64,000 nucleotides of DNA from Cephalopachus bancanus (GCA_027257055.1 JAPVLO010000162.1:1860001-1924000), one strand, 5' to 3'. Positions 24,686-38,321 are shown, counted from the stretch's first letter. Program-made: numbers and translations. Notes: generated by a model from the letters alone, not told the origin.

Positions 24686-25573
24686 TTTCTTGGGAGTCAC
24701 TATCTTCTATTACCAGTCTACCAAGGGCACAGGGTAGCAGCTGTGGGAGAACTTTCTGGGCCTGTCCTGGAAGTAGCATGTGTCACTTGCCCTCTTCAGC
24801 TGGAGAGAACTCAGTCATGTGGCTCCACCTATCTGTAAGAAAGTCTAGGAAACCTAGTCTAGCCATGAACCCAAAGACGAGGTGAATGGCTTTTGGTGGA
24901 TAGTTCGTGGTCTCTGTCATGCTAGGCTTATTCTTTGACCCTTACAGGACACCACCTAATATGATGCCATAGTGAGATGATAAAGGCATGGTTTTGAAAA
25001 GTTTAGTGATAGTATTATTTTGCTAATAAGTTCAAAACTCAGGACAAAAATCTGGATCTTCTCACTCCAAATCTTATACTCTTTGCAGGATATTTTTGGG
25101 TCTTATGATACCATGTGATGGAAGGAACACTACAAAGATCTACTTGCATGAAAATACCGCTCATTTTTCTATGAGTTCCCTGAACTTGGGGGTGCCCTGT
25201 GGCTGTCTTGAAACTCCAGCAATCTCATCTTTGAATTTGTGTTTTGTAGGTGAAGTCTGATGGGATAATGGATCATTCCTTAGGGATGTGGAGCCTGAAC
25301 TCACATGCCTGCTTTCTGTCCCCTGGTCCCTGGGGTCACCCTGCCTCCTCCCTCCCAGTCTCACCCCATGACCAGTGCTGTCCTCTGCCTTGGCCAGCAA
25401 CCAGGTCACCTCAGCAGAGGGGAGAAACTCTCATTCTGTTGTCACTTTCTGCCCTACTAGGGTCCTGAATGCAGATGCAAGGAAGGCCAGAGTCTGACGC
25501 ATGCCCTGCGGTATCTCAAGGCAAGACCACGTGGCATCTGTCTCCATCCCAGGCTGACAGTGTCAGGGCATAT
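24686..25573. other. No feature recognised
   Basis: Moderate GC; open frames on both strands near 25,160-25,470 without motifs. Confidence 0.4.
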
Positions 25574-26131
25574 AAGGGTAGACCCCAAAAGCTGAAATTT
25601 ATTTATAAAAATTGTGTATTTATTCTTACACATTTAAACTTCAGTCATCTCCAAAGGACTCTCTGTTTGATGCAATACACCTATTAAGACGCTTTTTCCA
25701 TGACTTACAACAATTTTTGAGCTCAGTCCATTTTGGTACCTTTTAGTGCCTCTACCATTTTTTGTTTCACCTCTTCTGCATTAGTGAAACGTTTCCCTTT
25801 GAGAACTTTGCAGGGAAACAAACACAAAAAAGTCACTTGGGATGAGATCAGGTGAATGGAGCAGGTGGGGCATGAGGTCATGCCATTTTTGGTCAAACAC
25901 TGCTGAACACTCAATGCGGTGTGGACAGGTGCACTCGTAAATCATGAAATGGGCAAACATGTTGAAAGAATCTCCAAAAATAAATTCACTGAAGCTGAAT
26001 GTAGCCTCTCACAACGACACTAGCTGGTATACTGATGCCAATGAGTTCCTAGAACCTGGAACCTAGCAGGGGAAGCTTGTATCATAAGGGCCCCAACCTC
26101 CAAAAAATAATTCTGTTTTTTGGGGGTTCTC
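25574..26131 (-). mobile_element. Mariner family B, internally deleted copy
   Basis: Reverse copy with the same ends and the same internal join as 20,588-21,132. The minus-strand frame gives SVQQCLTKNGMTSC and VLKGKRFTNAEEVKQKMVEA, the mariner transposase C-terminus. It is clearer than the 20,588 copy but still lacks the N-terminal two thirds. Confidence 0.87.
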
Positions 26132-27340
26132 CCTTGTATTTGGCAGGTGACTTGGTGGAAGCCTCTTGAGCCCTCCCAGTCCAGATCCTGAGCATATGCT
26201 GACATGGAGGTCACAATTCTTTGGGAGTTTCCTATCTCCCACGGGGCAGGGTGCTGGGTACGAGGCCCTGCATTTTTATTTTGCGCTGGACCCTGCACGT
26301 TATATAGCTGATCTTGCTACAGCAAGATTCCCAAAAAAAGCCTCTGTGCTGTATTATGCAATGGAGGTATCGCCATTGTTTCCAGAAGATCTTTTTTTTG
26401 GACACATGGACTTACCTAAAAGGTATGGAAGAATCCTGGGAAACTCCTTTATGTGTCTTTAGCTACCATATTAGCATGGGCCAATTCATTAATTTTGCTC
26501 ATTGCGATCAAAGAAGGCATCCTAGAGAACCTGATCCTCGGGAGATCGAGAACAGGCAGATTTCTACCAGTTAACTCATAGCAAAATAATCCCAAGTACT
26601 GGAGGCAGGATGGACCAAACTTCAAGGCTCAGGCAGAATAGCTAGAGGACCCCAGGGAAGCCTGGCCAGGAAAGGGAATGAAGAACAGGGAAGAACCCCA
26701 GGCATGCTGCGCTGAGAGGAAGCATGAAAGGAACAGAAGGGACTACCAGAAAAGGCAGTTCTCCTTTACTTCACAGCTTTGCTTGGGTGGAAATTTGCTC
26801 AAAGATTCTTCATCTTGAGAAGAATGGCAGCAGGAAGCTGAGGTGTCTATCAGCAGTGCTTATTAGCAGTACCCAAATCTAAAAGAAGTAATTTTTTGAC
26901 ACTTTGAAGTTTGGCAGGTAATTTTTGTGTTCTTCTATGACAAGTCATTGTATCTCTATTGGTGTGATATTGTCTCTCACAGAAAATCACTTAGAGGGAC
27001 TTAGGGACACATAATGGTCCCAGACTTCTGGTATTTTTCTTCTTTATTATCAAGAGAAAAAAATGAGCAGGAGAACTAGAAATTAAAAGTAGAAGTTGTG
27101 GTTGCTATGCCACTATACAAAACCATGCCAGACTGAAGAGAAATAGTCATCAACTGCCTCAAACTATTTTGGGGAAAAGGTGGGTAGAAATTGTAGATGA
27201 TGGAATATCTAAGTCAAAATGACCAGCAAGATGAAATTCTTGAGAAGGATCATAGAATCTAATCTTTTTATTTTATTTTATTTCCTTTTGCACAGCTATG
27301 CTTTCATGGGCAAAGTGTTACTGTTTTTAGCAAGAAGGTA
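26132..27340. other. No feature recognised
   Basis: Frames at 26,166-26,462 and 26,314-26,574 overlap in different phases without motifs. A run ttttattttattttattt lies at about 27,267. Confidence 0.4.
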
Positions 27341-27745
27341 AGTGTTTTGGGTTAAATTGTTTACCCCAACCTCCAGAAATTAATATATTGAGGTCCTAAT
27401 TCCCAGAATATGACCTTACTTGGAGATACGGGGTAGACTGCTAATCCAATATGACTGGTGTCCTTATAAAAAGGGGAAATTTGGACACAGAGATACACAC
27501 ACATACACACACACACACGGAAAGTACCATGTGAAGACTGGAATTATGCTTCCACAGCCAAGGAACTACTAGAAGCTAGTATAAAGGCCTGGAACATTAG
27601 ATCATTCCCTAGTGTCTGCAGAGAGAGTCTGGTGCTGCTGAGACCTTGATTTTGTACTAGTCTCCAGAACTGCAAGACAATGAATTTCTGTAGTTTAAGC
27701 CTCTCAACTTGTGGCATGTTGTAATGTAGTCCCAGAAAACAAATA
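27341..27745 (+). mobile_element. MaLR-type LTR
   Basis: Forward LTR pattern: 'tattgaggtcctaattccca', 'aatatgactggtgtccttat', an AC-rich patch at 27,497-27,520, 'accatgtgaagactgg', 'ttctgtagtttaagcctctc'. Same class as 19,067-19,665 in the opposite orientation. Confidence 0.85.
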
Positions 27746-29177
27746 AATAGGCAGAAGTATGGCTGAATCTATAAGATAAGAAGTCATATTTCATAAATTT
27801 TCTCCATTTTATTAAGAAGTGACTGATTCAAATGAGAGAGAAGAAACAGAAAGCATGTGTTACTAAGATATACAGAATAAACCAGCAATTTCAATAATAT
27901 GATCAGCCAGCAGGTGACTCGAAGAAACTCGAGTCTTTATATTTGAGTTATAATTCTTAAAGAATCACAGAATCTTCTGTCTGAAATCCAGTACTGTGGT
28001 TCTTTCTCTGTTTATTTCCAATAGACACGGATATATTTTTTTCTTATTGAATATTTTCCATAAAAAGATTCTACAACCCTTCTCAGGAATTTCTTCTTGT
28101 TGGTCATTTTGACTTAGATATTCCATCTTCTGCAAATTATACTCACCTTTCCCCTGGAATAATTTGAAGCAGTTGATGACTATTTCTCTCCAGTCTGGAA
28201 TGTCATAGCCATGTTGGCAGCTGGATCAATAATACAGTCCTCATTAAACAGTTCTCATGGACTAATGTGACTCTCCTTGCTGTAAAAGCATGTCTTGAGA
28301 TTGGATTTAGTTCAACCTTATTAAATCATATATATTTAAAAAACAAACACCATGGGAGGACTCAGGGAGAGAAGGCAAGATGCATAAAACCTCCATATTT
28401 TCCGCTTCATGCAACAGCAATTAGACTCCCATTCCAGCCCCTCCTGTTATTAATGAGAGGCTTCAGAGCCCCAGACCACAGCTGAACAACTGTGTTACTT
28501 GAAGATAATCAATATGTAAAGTTAGGATGTAAAAGAGCTAGATTATTAATATCATGAAGCTACTTCCCAACTACGTGTTTCAGACCTTTGTAAATGACAT
28601 AATTATGCTCCTAATCCTGTAAATTCCCAGATTACTTTTAGTGATAAAGCATTAATTTAATGATACCTGTCATCATAGAGAAGCATGGTGTTAACACTGG
28701 CCACATTTGTGCTGGATTTTAGAGAAAACCAGACAGGCTGCTGTATTTCTCTCGAGCCTCTCACAGTTAATGCTTTCACAGTAGTTGGATTTTATAGAAC
28801 CCAAACATGCTTATGTTCCTTCCCACCCTGCTGAAGACATCTATAGTTAGCAATCATTAAAATAACACGTTTTAATCTGTCCCTTAAATCCCGAGTGTTA
28901 TCATCTTCTGCCACTGAAGCTGAACTTTGGGGCTTACTGTGCTGGGAATGAGAGGATAGTTGCCTGAATTCTTTAATCTTGAAACCAGACTTGGGCTAGA
29001 GATGATAATCTAAATTCCTTAAGCATATCAAGAACCAAGTCTACCCACCTGAGAGCATAGAGATTGCCATAGTGTAAAGAAAGCATCCTTTCCTCCTGTG
29101 ATAGCCAACTATTCTGTGGTAGGTGAGGGTGCAGTGTAAACCCGTGACTTTTAACTCAAGCAGGCAGAGAACCAAAC
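27746..29177. other. No feature recognised
   Basis: AT-rich, repeat-poor to my eye. No supported coding region. Confidence 0.4.
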
Positions 29178-29910
29178 AAAAAGCACAATCCCTCTCAAAA
29201 TAGCCACAATAAAAGGAAATACCTTGGCATCCACCTAACCAGAGAAGTGAAAGACCTTTACAAAGAGAGCTACAAAACATTGCTCAAAGAAATCAAAGAT
29301 GACACAAACAAATGGAAAAACATTCCATGCTCATGGATTGGAAGATTTGATATTAACAAGATGTCCATCCCACCCATCTACAGATTCAACGCAATACCCA
29401 TCAAATTACCAACAACATTTTTCTCAGACCTGGAAACAACGATACAGAAATTCATATGGAAACAAAACAAGCACACAAATAGCTAAAACAGTCCTAAACA
29501 AAAGGAGCAGAGCGGGAGGTATCACACTTAAAGACTTTAAATTTTATTACAAGCCTACCGTAACTAAAAAAACCTGGTGTTGGTACAAGAATAGACACAT
29601 ATACCAATGGAACAGGACAGAGATTCCAGAAGCAAAAACATGGTCTCTCAACCAACTCATCTTTGACAAAGCTACCAATAGCAACCACTGAGGAAAGGAA
29701 ATCATATTTAGCAAATGGTGCCAGGAAAACTGGGTGACCACATACAGAAAAATGAAACTGGAACACCTACCTATCACCATTTACAAAAATCAACTCAAAA
29801 TGGATCAAAGACCTAAACATAAAATCTCAAACTATAAGAGTCCTAGAAGAAAACATAGGAAACACCCTAATGCACATTGGAGTAGGCAAAAAATTCTTAA
29901 TTCAGGGCCC
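29178..29910 (+). mobile_element. L1 ORF2 internal fragment
   Basis: Translation in shifting frames gives the ORF2 blocks [13 protein letters not shown], [40 protein letters not shown] and [13 protein letters not shown]. Truncated both sides, with no 3' UTR; frameshift near 29,480. Confidence 0.9.
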
Positions 29911-31184
29911 CATTTTCATAACTAATGCTTTGTAATGCCCTCTTTATAATCCCAAAATGAAAGTCACAGATAATAAAAATTATCTCTACATACAATTTCC
30001 AAAAATCAATATAATAACCCAAGCCTAATGTAAAAGAGAAATACAGGAAAAGCAATTTATTATAAAATAATAAGTCTTTCGGTGTGTAAATGCCCGGGCA
30101 TGTCTAGACTGGAAGGTATAATGAAGCAGTCATTATATTTCTGTCTTGTTATAATGAAAAAACATGAATTTAAGAGAAGTAAGAAACTCTTCTGCACAAG
30201 AAATCACAGAGATGAAAGACCAGAAACCCAAGTGGAAATGAAAATATAAACTAGAATTAGGAAATGTAATAACAGATCAGACTTATTTGTATGTGATAAG
30301 AAAAAAAGAGGAAATAACCATAATGGAAATGTGAATAACAGTCAAGACAAATCACACACAGTTGAAAAGGAGAAAATGACAAAGTATCATATTCGTACAA
30401 AGGAGTTTGGTCTTGTATGTCAGTACAATGTAAAATAAGTCCCTTTATTATGACATGGGACAGATTGTGATAAAGTATCACCTTCAGAAAAACATATCTT
30501 GTGTCTTAAAATACTATTGCATCCGATCTTTGGTATTTAAAAAGACCCTGGCTACTATATCCTTAGATAGGCAAAGGGGAAGAAGGCAGATTGAAAAAGA
30601 AAACAAAATCAGAAGAGACTTCCAAAAGGGTTGTTTGACAGGCTTCTGGGACCAGAATCAAAGTAAGATTGAAAACCAACAGACCCTTGAAAGTTTCCTA
30701 ATTTTAATACGTAATGTTCACAGCATAGATAACTTGTTTTTGTATAACACTAAAATATGTAAGTTGGAAATTACATACAATATTTTAAAACAACCCTTAT
30801 TATAAACATTCAGTCATAACTCTGTGTTTCTTAAGTCTGTTAAAAGAAGTCTCAAATTCCATCTGATATATATTTGCATGTTACAGCAACAAACGCAGAC
30901 TGACAGAGAAAGGCATGCTGCACCAGCAATTCAAACACCAGCAAGTCACTGCCACTGGTGATGTGAGATTCTGAAATAACAAACAAAGCTTACAAATAAA
31001 ATAAGGTGTAATTGACACTCAATTTACATGGTGGTTGCAGGTTTTGAATTCACTGTATATTAAAACCATGCAAAAATACTTCATGATTCTGTGTAAACAC
31101 GAGTTAGGTTCTGGGCTCAGAAAATGACAAGCAATATTTTCACCCTTATGAAAGTCTAGTTGAATATTCAAAAGTCAGACATGA
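29911..31184. other. No feature recognised
   Basis: AT-rich. A frame at 30,455-30,805 lacks motifs. No repeat identified. Confidence 0.4.
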
Positions 31185-32028
31185 TATTTCTTGAGAGAAG
31201 ATATACAAATGGCCAGTAGACACATGAAAAAATTCTCAACATCATTAGTCACCAGGGAAATACAAATCAAATCGCAGTGGATATCACTTCACACCAACTA
31301 GAACGGCTATAATAAAAGAGACAGACAACAACAAGTGTTGACAAGGATGGGGAGAAATTGGAACCCTCATATACTACTGGAGTAATGTAGAATGGTACAG
31401 CTACTTTGATAAACAGTCTGGCTTTTCTCCAAAAGGTTAAACATAGAGTTACCATAGGACCCAGCATTATAGTCCAAGGCACACACCCGAGAGAAATGAA
31501 AACATGTCCATGCAAAAACTTATATGCAAATATTCATAGCAGCATTGTTCATAACAGCCCCAGGTGGAAAACACTCAATGTTCATCAACAGATGAATGGA
31601 TAAATAAAATGTGATGTGCCAATACAATGCTATATTATTCATCCATCAAAGTGAATGAACTACAACACGAACGAACTTTGAAAATATTATGCTAAGTGAA
31701 AGGAATTAGACACAAAATATCACATATAGTATGATTCCACTTATGTGCAATAGCCAGCATAGGCCATAGAGACAGAAAGTAGTTTCCTGGTTACCTAGGC
31801 ATAAAGAGTTGGGGAAATGGGGAGTGGCTGCTACAGGATAAATGTACATAATAAAGGGATGAGAATGTATCCAGGATTTCATCTGAGGGTGATAGAAAGT
31901 TCTTAGATATTGATGATGATTGCACAACTCTGTGACTACATGAAAACCATTGAATGATACTTCAAATAGGAGTATTTCATGGTATATGCATTATACCTCA
32001 ATAAAGCTGTTACCTCAATAAAGCTGAG
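31185..32028 (+). mobile_element. Old L1 (L1M-type) 3' end
   Basis: 'ccagtagacacatgaaaaaa', 'tacaaatcaaatcgcagtgg', 'tggataaataaaatgtgatg', 'atgctaagtgaaaggaatta' and the terminal 'attatacctcaataaagctg' follow the old L1 3'-end order. Confidence 0.88.
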
Positions 32029-32189
32029 AATGTTGCAAAGGATGGCCCTAAATACTGCAATTTGTCTAATATTCCTGATCCTGCTCAACTAAAGGCCAGC
32101 TGTATTTCCCAATCATTGTGCCAACTCATTATACCACCACAGAGTTCAAAGCATCCCCTAGTCCTGTCTCTATAAAAACTAAAAAACAA

Positions 32190-32335
32190 AATAGCCAGAC
32201 ACTGTGGTACATGCCTGTAGTTTTAGCGACTCAAGAAGTTGAGGGGGAAGGCTTGCTTGAGCCCAGGAGTTTGAGGCTGCAGTGAACTATGATTGTACCA
32301 TTGCACTCCTGCTTGAGACCAGGGGAAAAGAAGAG
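32190..32335 (+). mobile_element. Free Alu-type monomer
   Basis: Single arm (agccagacactgtggtacat ... cactcctgcttgagacc), diverged. Confidence 0.75.
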
Positions 32336-32955
32336 ACAGAATAGAAGAGGGGAAGAGAAAATACCCAAAACAAAACAAAATAAAGACCATCTCTTAGTGA
32401 GAAACATTGAATTGTGAAAGAAGTAAAAAAAAAATCCACCTATTTGATGAACTAAAAGGATGAGAGACAGAAATGAAGGCGGGAAGACTTCTGGATACAT
32501 TCTCATCCCTTTATTACGTGGCCTTGAAACTCTGGGGGGGGGATGAGACAGCTGGCCACCTAACATCGCCAATTAGATAAGCTAGGGGAAACCCCAAAAG
32601 TGGATGAATTATTTTTCCACTCATCGTTTGGGATCTTGGGAAGGTTGCAGTGCAGATTGGTCCTGCACCCACTTGAGGGTGTGTCCACCACTGTTAAAAG
32701 GATGGTGGTGTGTATTCAGTGAGACCCAGATTTAGTCTGCAGTCCTGATTCTCCCTCAGTTCCCATGTGGCCTGGAGCCTGAGTTTAAAGTTGGCAGGTC
32801 TGCTGTGGAGCGTCTTGGCCAGGATGGAGTATGCGGCAAACACACAGGTACCAACATGATCCTAGAAGAGGCTGAACCTGAATCAAGGGGCATTAATGGA
32901 CTCTAAGCAGAGTGAAGAACAGGCCAGAAGTTGATCTCCCACAGCTGTTAATAGT
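32336..32955. other. No feature recognised
   Basis: Contains an eight-G run at about 32,535. Otherwise unassigned, moderately GC-rich. Confidence 0.4.
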
Positions 32956-33790
32956 GAACACTAGCAGAACATCCACATAACCCAGAAGTCCCACTTCTAG
33001 TTATATACCCAAAAGAAATTAACATATGTAACCACACAAAAACTAGTACACAAATGTTAATTCCAACATTATTTGTAATAGTCAAAAAGTGGAAGTAACC
33101 CAAATGTCCATCAATGGATGAAGAGATTAAAATGTTGTATACTCATACAATAGAATATTATTTGACATTCAAAAGAAATGAAGTATTGATACATGCTACA
33201 CCATGGGCGAACCTTGAAAACATTAGGCTAAGTGAAAGAAGCCAGACATAAAAGGCCACATAGTCTGTGATTCCATTAATATGAAATGTCAAGAATATGC
33301 AAACTCATAGATACAGAAAGCAGATTAATGGAGGAAGAGGGGAATAGAAAAATCACCTGTTATTGGATACAGGATTTTTAGGGGATAATTAAAATGTTCT
33401 CAGCACTTTGGGAGACTGAGGCAAGAGAACTGCCTGAGTCCAGGGGTTTGAGACCAGCCTGGGCAACTTGGTGAGACCTCATCTATACAATAAATCAAAA
33501 AATTAGCCGGGCATGGTTGCATGTGCCTGTGGTTCCAGCTACTTGGAAGGTTGAAGCAGAAGAATCGCCTGAGCCCAGCAGGTCGAGGCTGTGGTGGCCA
33601 TGAGCATGCCACTGCACTCCAACCTGGGCGACAGAGTGAGACTCTGTCTCAAAAAAAAAAAAAAGTTCTGAAATTAGATAGTGGTAATGGTTGGCCAACT
33701 CTATAAATGCCCTAAAACCCGCTGAATTGTTCATTGTGAGAGGGTGAATTTTATATTTGTCAGTGATATCTCAATTAAGAAATATATGTA
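32956..33790 (+). mobile_element. Old L1 (L1M-type) 3' end, split by an Alu
   Basis: 'gaagtcccacttctagttat', 'agtaacccaaatgtccatca', 'ttaggctaagtgaaagaagc', and after the Alu 'gtggtaatggttggccaact' to 'gatatctcaattaagaaat'. The Alu at 33,397-33,664 interrupts it. Confidence 0.85.
33397..33664 (+). mobile_element. Alu SINE, 5'-truncated, full-left-arm group
   Basis: It starts inside the left arm (tcagcactttgggagactga), shows gggcaacttggtgagacc and the lineage right arm, and ends in A14. Confidence 0.93.
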
Positions 33791-33919
33791 CACTCATGTA
33801 ACATGGCTCCACATTTTGTGTGCATGTTTGAGCATAATGAGTAAACCTATAACCTTGCTACACACTCTGATGCTTTTACTGTTAAGATAGAGAGCCTCTG
33901 TTCATGGCCTATAGCAGTG

Positions 33920-34450
33920 ACCTCATCTCACACCATGTCCCCGTTGCAGACATACTAGTTCTCATTCTTCCATGAGAACCTTTGCACTTGCTGGACCTTC
34001 TGCCTGGAACATTCTTTCTACCACACTTCATTTGAGTAATTCCTTGTTGCTTTCTTAAGCAAGCCTCCTCTGACCTCTCTGACAAGGTAAAATCCCTCTG
34101 TTGTACTCTTTCGTAGCTTATCACACCACTGATCATAGTATGCATATTGTACTTGAATTTAATGGTGATTTTTGGATTAATCCTATCTATCTCTGCAATT
34201 AGATTGTCAACTTTTTTTGTTTTTTGTTTTTTGAGTCAGAGTCTCACTCTGTCACCCAGGCAGGAGTGCAGTGGCATGCTCAATGCTATTGTAGCCTCAA
34301 CCTGAGCCACTGTGCCCAGATAACTGTAAACTTCTTGAGGGCACATATGATGACATCTGGTAATGCCTACCTATGTGTACCCTGGAGTAGTATCTGACAC
34401 ACATGCCTAATAATAGAAATCAGTCAATGTTTGTTGAATGAGTTAATGAG
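33920..34450 (+). mobile_element. L2 LINE 3' end, interrupted by a SINE
   Basis: 'aacctttgcacttgctggac', 'ttctgcctggaacattcttt', 'agcaagcctcctctgacctc', then 'aaacttcttgagggcacata' and 'gtcaatgtttgttgaatgag' follow the L2 3' order. Confidence 0.85.
34213..34318 (-). mobile_element. Alu with large internal deletion, inside L2
   Basis: Keeps both Alu ends (gagtcagagtctcactctgt and gagccactgtgcccag) but lacks most of the middle. About 105 bp. Confidence 0.75.
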
Positions 34451-35334
34451 GGGGTCACTTTCTCTTTAGTCCCTGTTACGCCACTTCTGAGTTTACTTCC
34501 TCCCCTTGCCCATTTTAACTTTATTTTAAAAATGTTCATTGATTACCTGCTCTGTGCCAGACTGGGTATGATTGCCTGTGACTCATGAAATGATAAATGG
34601 CCTCATCAACCAGTTTTAGGGAAGAGTCATTTTACTTGCAAAGGATTCTTAATGGTCCCAGCAAGAATACAGGCATTCATCTCCTCAGAACGTGGCTGTG
34701 TTTATGGCAGGAACTTAAGGCATCATAGACTCTCCCTTTGGACTCTTCAACATATCATTCTTGGTAACATTGGTCAACTGAATCACATACCTTAATCTTG
34801 AAAGTTGTTTTTTAACCCCTTACCTAATCCTACTACCATACCTCTAACTCAACAGCAAATTTAGTTTTGTACCAAACCAAACTATTGAGGTGCATAAGAA
34901 CTAGACAGTAATAACCATGAATGTTTCAAATCCCAATCTGGACATGTATTACCTATCTGAAAACTACAAAAAATCCAGCATATTAACCTTCTTAAATGAT
35001 TTTTGATTATTCAAGTAACTGTATTCTTTTAACGAATCAGATTTTATTTAAATTGTTTGTGAATTAATTATAGAAACAACATTCTTGCATATATGCATAT
35101 TTGTACTAACTCCATATGTATAAGCAGCAATGTATTTTTTGGTAGAAATAGAATTTCTTGAATTATGTAAATCAGGCACTTCTAAGTTGATAATCATGAA
35201 TTTTCTGCTGAATATTTAGTAAAAGGAAATGCTTTTCTTTTTCTTATTAGTTTGGTGTTTTTATTCAGAAAGTAAATTAATGAAAGCCTATACTTAAAAA
35301 CAGTAGACTTCATAATCTCTGTGGGAGACAGCAA
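34451..35334. other. No feature recognised
   Basis: AT-rich. The phrase 'gattacctgctctgtgccag' at about 34,540 may be an L2 or MIR scrap. Confidence 0.4.
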
Positions 35335-35460
35335 TTATACTAGATGATAAATTCCATGAAAGTGGTGATCACATTTTTTTTGTTGTCGTTCACTATTATT
35401 TTCCCCAACCTCTTGTGCTCTGGTTGGCATATAGTAGGCTCAATAAATCCAATTGCATAC
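35335..35460 (+). mobile_element. L2 LINE tail
   Basis: 'gatgataaattccatgaaag' followed by 'ggcatatagtaggctcaata', the L2 3' end, with a short T-rich insertion. Confidence 0.65.
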
Positions 35461-35775
35461 TTGATATTTATAGAGGACAAATTAACAATACCTAATCTTG
35501 GTGCTGGCATTAATAGGTCAAGTTGCTAATTTGTGTATCTGTTTATGAAAGAAACCAACAACTAAAAAGTATATTCTAACTTTGAATTAGAAAGGGCAAG
35601 AAAATGTAATTCTGATTTCTTATTGCATGTGAGAAAAGTTTATTTGGATTTACTGTATTTCTACCTAGGTGTGTTCAGAACATGACGGCTTGGCTCGATT
35701 ACCAGTCTTATCCTTTTGTTTTTGCACATTGTCAGGGTTACAATTAACTTCAAGTCATCTTTTTTATTCCAACCA
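35461..35775. other. No feature recognised
   Basis: AT-rich, unassigned. Confidence 0.4.
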
Positions 35776-36270
35776 TCTATTGAATGTTTGAATCTCCTTC
35801 AGGATAATCCTGCCAAGGTCCTAGTCAAAATTTGAACATTTCCAAGTGATGGGAAACTTACTACCTCCTGAAGCAATTGTGGGACAATTCAACTTAGGAC
35901 AGTTTAGTTAGAAAATTCTGTATTGCATTGGAATTGGCTTTCCTGGACTTCTTACACCCCAGCAAGGATGAGTGTATAGAACACATATAATTCCTCTTCC
36001 ATCCAACACCACCATATATAGTTGAGGACTTCGCTGGCTAGGTGAAATTGTCCTACTTTGTGCAAACATTCCATGCCGGACATGGTTTCAAGTCTCTTCC
36101 CTTTCTGGGCCCTCGCTCAGTGTGAATATGTACCATCTGTTTATATCTCTCTTAAAGTGTGGTGTCCGGACAAGATTACAGCATTTTAGGTGTGATTTAT
36201 GTATAGTAACCATGATCCTACCAAAATACTGAGTTTGTAGATAGACACAGGTGCCCCAGACACTTTCTTC
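35776..36270 (-). mobile_element. L3/CR1 LINE fragment
   Basis: The reverse CR1/L3 order is visible: 'gtgatgggaaacttactacc', 'agcaattgtgggacaattc', 'gttagaaaattctgtattgc', 'tttctgggccctcgctcagt', 'cttaaagtgtggtgtccgga', 'gcattttaggtgtgatttat'. Very old and diverged, non-coding. Confidence 0.75.
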
Positions 36271-36581
36271 TGGGAGTATATTGTCAATTCCTATGAAGCT
36301 GTGAAAACTTCTTGTAAGTAGAGCCAAGGCATTTTAGATAGGGGAAAGTGATTCTTTCCCTAGGTCACATAAAAAACTGCCAGAGGGAATATGTATCTCC
36401 TTTTATCTCCATGCTCAGAGAACATATGAAGTCTAAAATGAAGGTGGTGATGTTTTTACTTTGCTTTGTTGATGTTTTGCTAAAGGAGATAGTGGTTGTA
36501 AAGTGCCTAGTCTTGTGTCTGGTACAGAATAGTGACTTGACAAGTCCTAATTAGCTTTTCCTTTCCCCTCACCTCCTTTTA

Positions 36582-36745
36582 CTTTTTTTTTTTTTTTTTG
36601 GAGACATTCTCACTCTGTTGCTCAGGCTGGAGTGCAGTGGCAGGATCATAGCTCACTGCAGACTCAAACTCCTGGGCTCAAGTGATCCTCTTGCCTCAGC
36701 CTCCTGAGTAGCTGAAATTACAAGCCTGAGCTACCACACCTAGCC
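36582..36745 (-). mobile_element. Free Alu-type monomer
   Basis: A 17-T tail, one reverse arm ending gagctaccacacctagcc. Confidence 0.85.
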
Positions 36746-36969
36746 TCTCTTTACATTTTTTTCTTGGAATTTTTCTGTCTTTTTTAAACACAAGGATAAT
36801 GCAGGGACAAATAAGTAGCCTATAAAATATCTTCTGTAAACTCTTTTAGTTCCCAAAGACAGGAGTTATTTGTTTTCTTTAAGTGAAATCCTAAGGAACA
36901 GTTAAATGAAATACAAGTCTAGATATCTTTCAAATATTTCCAAATAAAATATAGCATTTCTATTTCACA

Positions 36970-37165
36970 ATTTTATTTACTTATGTATTTATTTTATTTG
37001 TATAAATTCAAGAGGTACAAGTACAGGTTTGTTACATGGATATATTGCATTGTGGTGAAATCTGGCTTTTAGTGAATAATCTTCAGACATTCATTTTATT
37101 TATCTAGTTAACTTGAGCATTATATTGTGTCTTCACTAATCTGGCCAGGTTGTATATTTAAAATA
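36970..37165 (-). mobile_element. L1 3'-UTR fragment (L1MA/L1P-like)
   Basis: 'aattcaagaggtacaagtac', 'ggtttgttacatggatatat' and 'ttgcattgtggtgaaatctg' match the old primate/eutherian L1 3' UTR in reverse; distinct from the young stubs at 10.8 and 21.6 kb. Confidence 0.75.
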
Positions 37166-37251
37166 AGCTTCCTAAGACTAGAAAGACATGAATACAAAAA
37201 AGGGGGGCAGGGTTCAATGATCTATTTTTACCTTATTAAATTATAGTTGTA

Positions 37252-37540
37252 ATTTTTTTTTTTTTGAGTTGGAGTCTCACTCTGTCGCCCAGACTGGAGT
37301 GCAGTGGCCGCTCCTGGCCACCGCAGCCTCGACCTGCTGGGTTCCGGCGATCCTTCCGCCTCAGACTTCCAAGTAGCCGGAATTACAGGCATGCACTATT
37401 ACGCCCGGCTGATTTTTTGATTTATTGTAGAGATGAGATCTCGCTGCCCAGGTGGGTCTCGAACCCTCGGGCTCAGGCAATCCTCTCACCTCAACCTCCC
37501 AAAGGCGCGGGATTACAGGCTGAGCCACGGAGCCTGGCAT
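37252..37540 (-). mobile_element. Alu SINE, short-left-arm group
   Basis: Reverse dimer with the deletion (tctcgctgcccaggtgggtc) and lineage right arm. CpG-rich. Confidence 0.95.
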
Positions 37541-38320
37541 AGTTGTAAATTTAACAAGTGATTAAGGAAAGAGAACTAAGATTGATGGGGGAATTTTTGG
37601 ATATCCTATGGCAACTCTCTCTCTTTCTTTCTTTTCTTCTTTCTTTTATCTTCCAGTAAATGCAAAGTAACTGAAAACTGAATAAGTGAAACTGCCATTA
37701 TCCACAGCTTGGGCACATGGTCTCTTCTAGCAATAAGATTCTTCTAGCAATAAGATCACGAAAAACATATTGAACTTGACCCAATTTTTTTCCGAAGGCA
37801 TTCATATTAGAAACAAGGGTGACACTGAATTTAGGTATCCACAAAATACCTAAGAAGAAAGTGTTATACTATGTCATTAAAAACAGTGATATTAACTCCA
37901 GTGTCTGGTGTTTTAGTACTTAGTACTAAATGATTTAGTACTACCTGGTCTCACAAGTCTTGCCAAGAATTGGGACACTATGGGTTCTGTGGGGCTTTCT
38001 CCTGGCTAAAAACAACTCAGCCTGAGTGGAAGGAGGAATTTCCTGATGTCTTTTTTAAAAATGCTCACCAATTTAACCTTTTCCTTACTCTGCATATGAT
38101 AATGACAACACTCAAATTGCTTTATAAATAGTCTATTGACTGTCAATAGCTGATGACTTGAAAGTAGAAAAAACACTCAGGAAGCTTCCTGACTTTATGT
38201 AAAGTACCTTCATATGCCCTGATTCTAGAGAGTTCACAGATTCAAGATGTACAACTTTCATTTGAAAAAAATTAAAAAGTTTGAATGAGAAAAATTAAAG
38301 TCAATTTAAAAATATTAAAA
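37541..38320. other. No feature recognised
   Basis: A CT-rich run at 37,613-37,650 and a tandem 'cttctagcaataagat' doublet at about 37,725-37,757. Otherwise unassigned. Confidence 0.45.
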
Positions 38321-38321
38321 A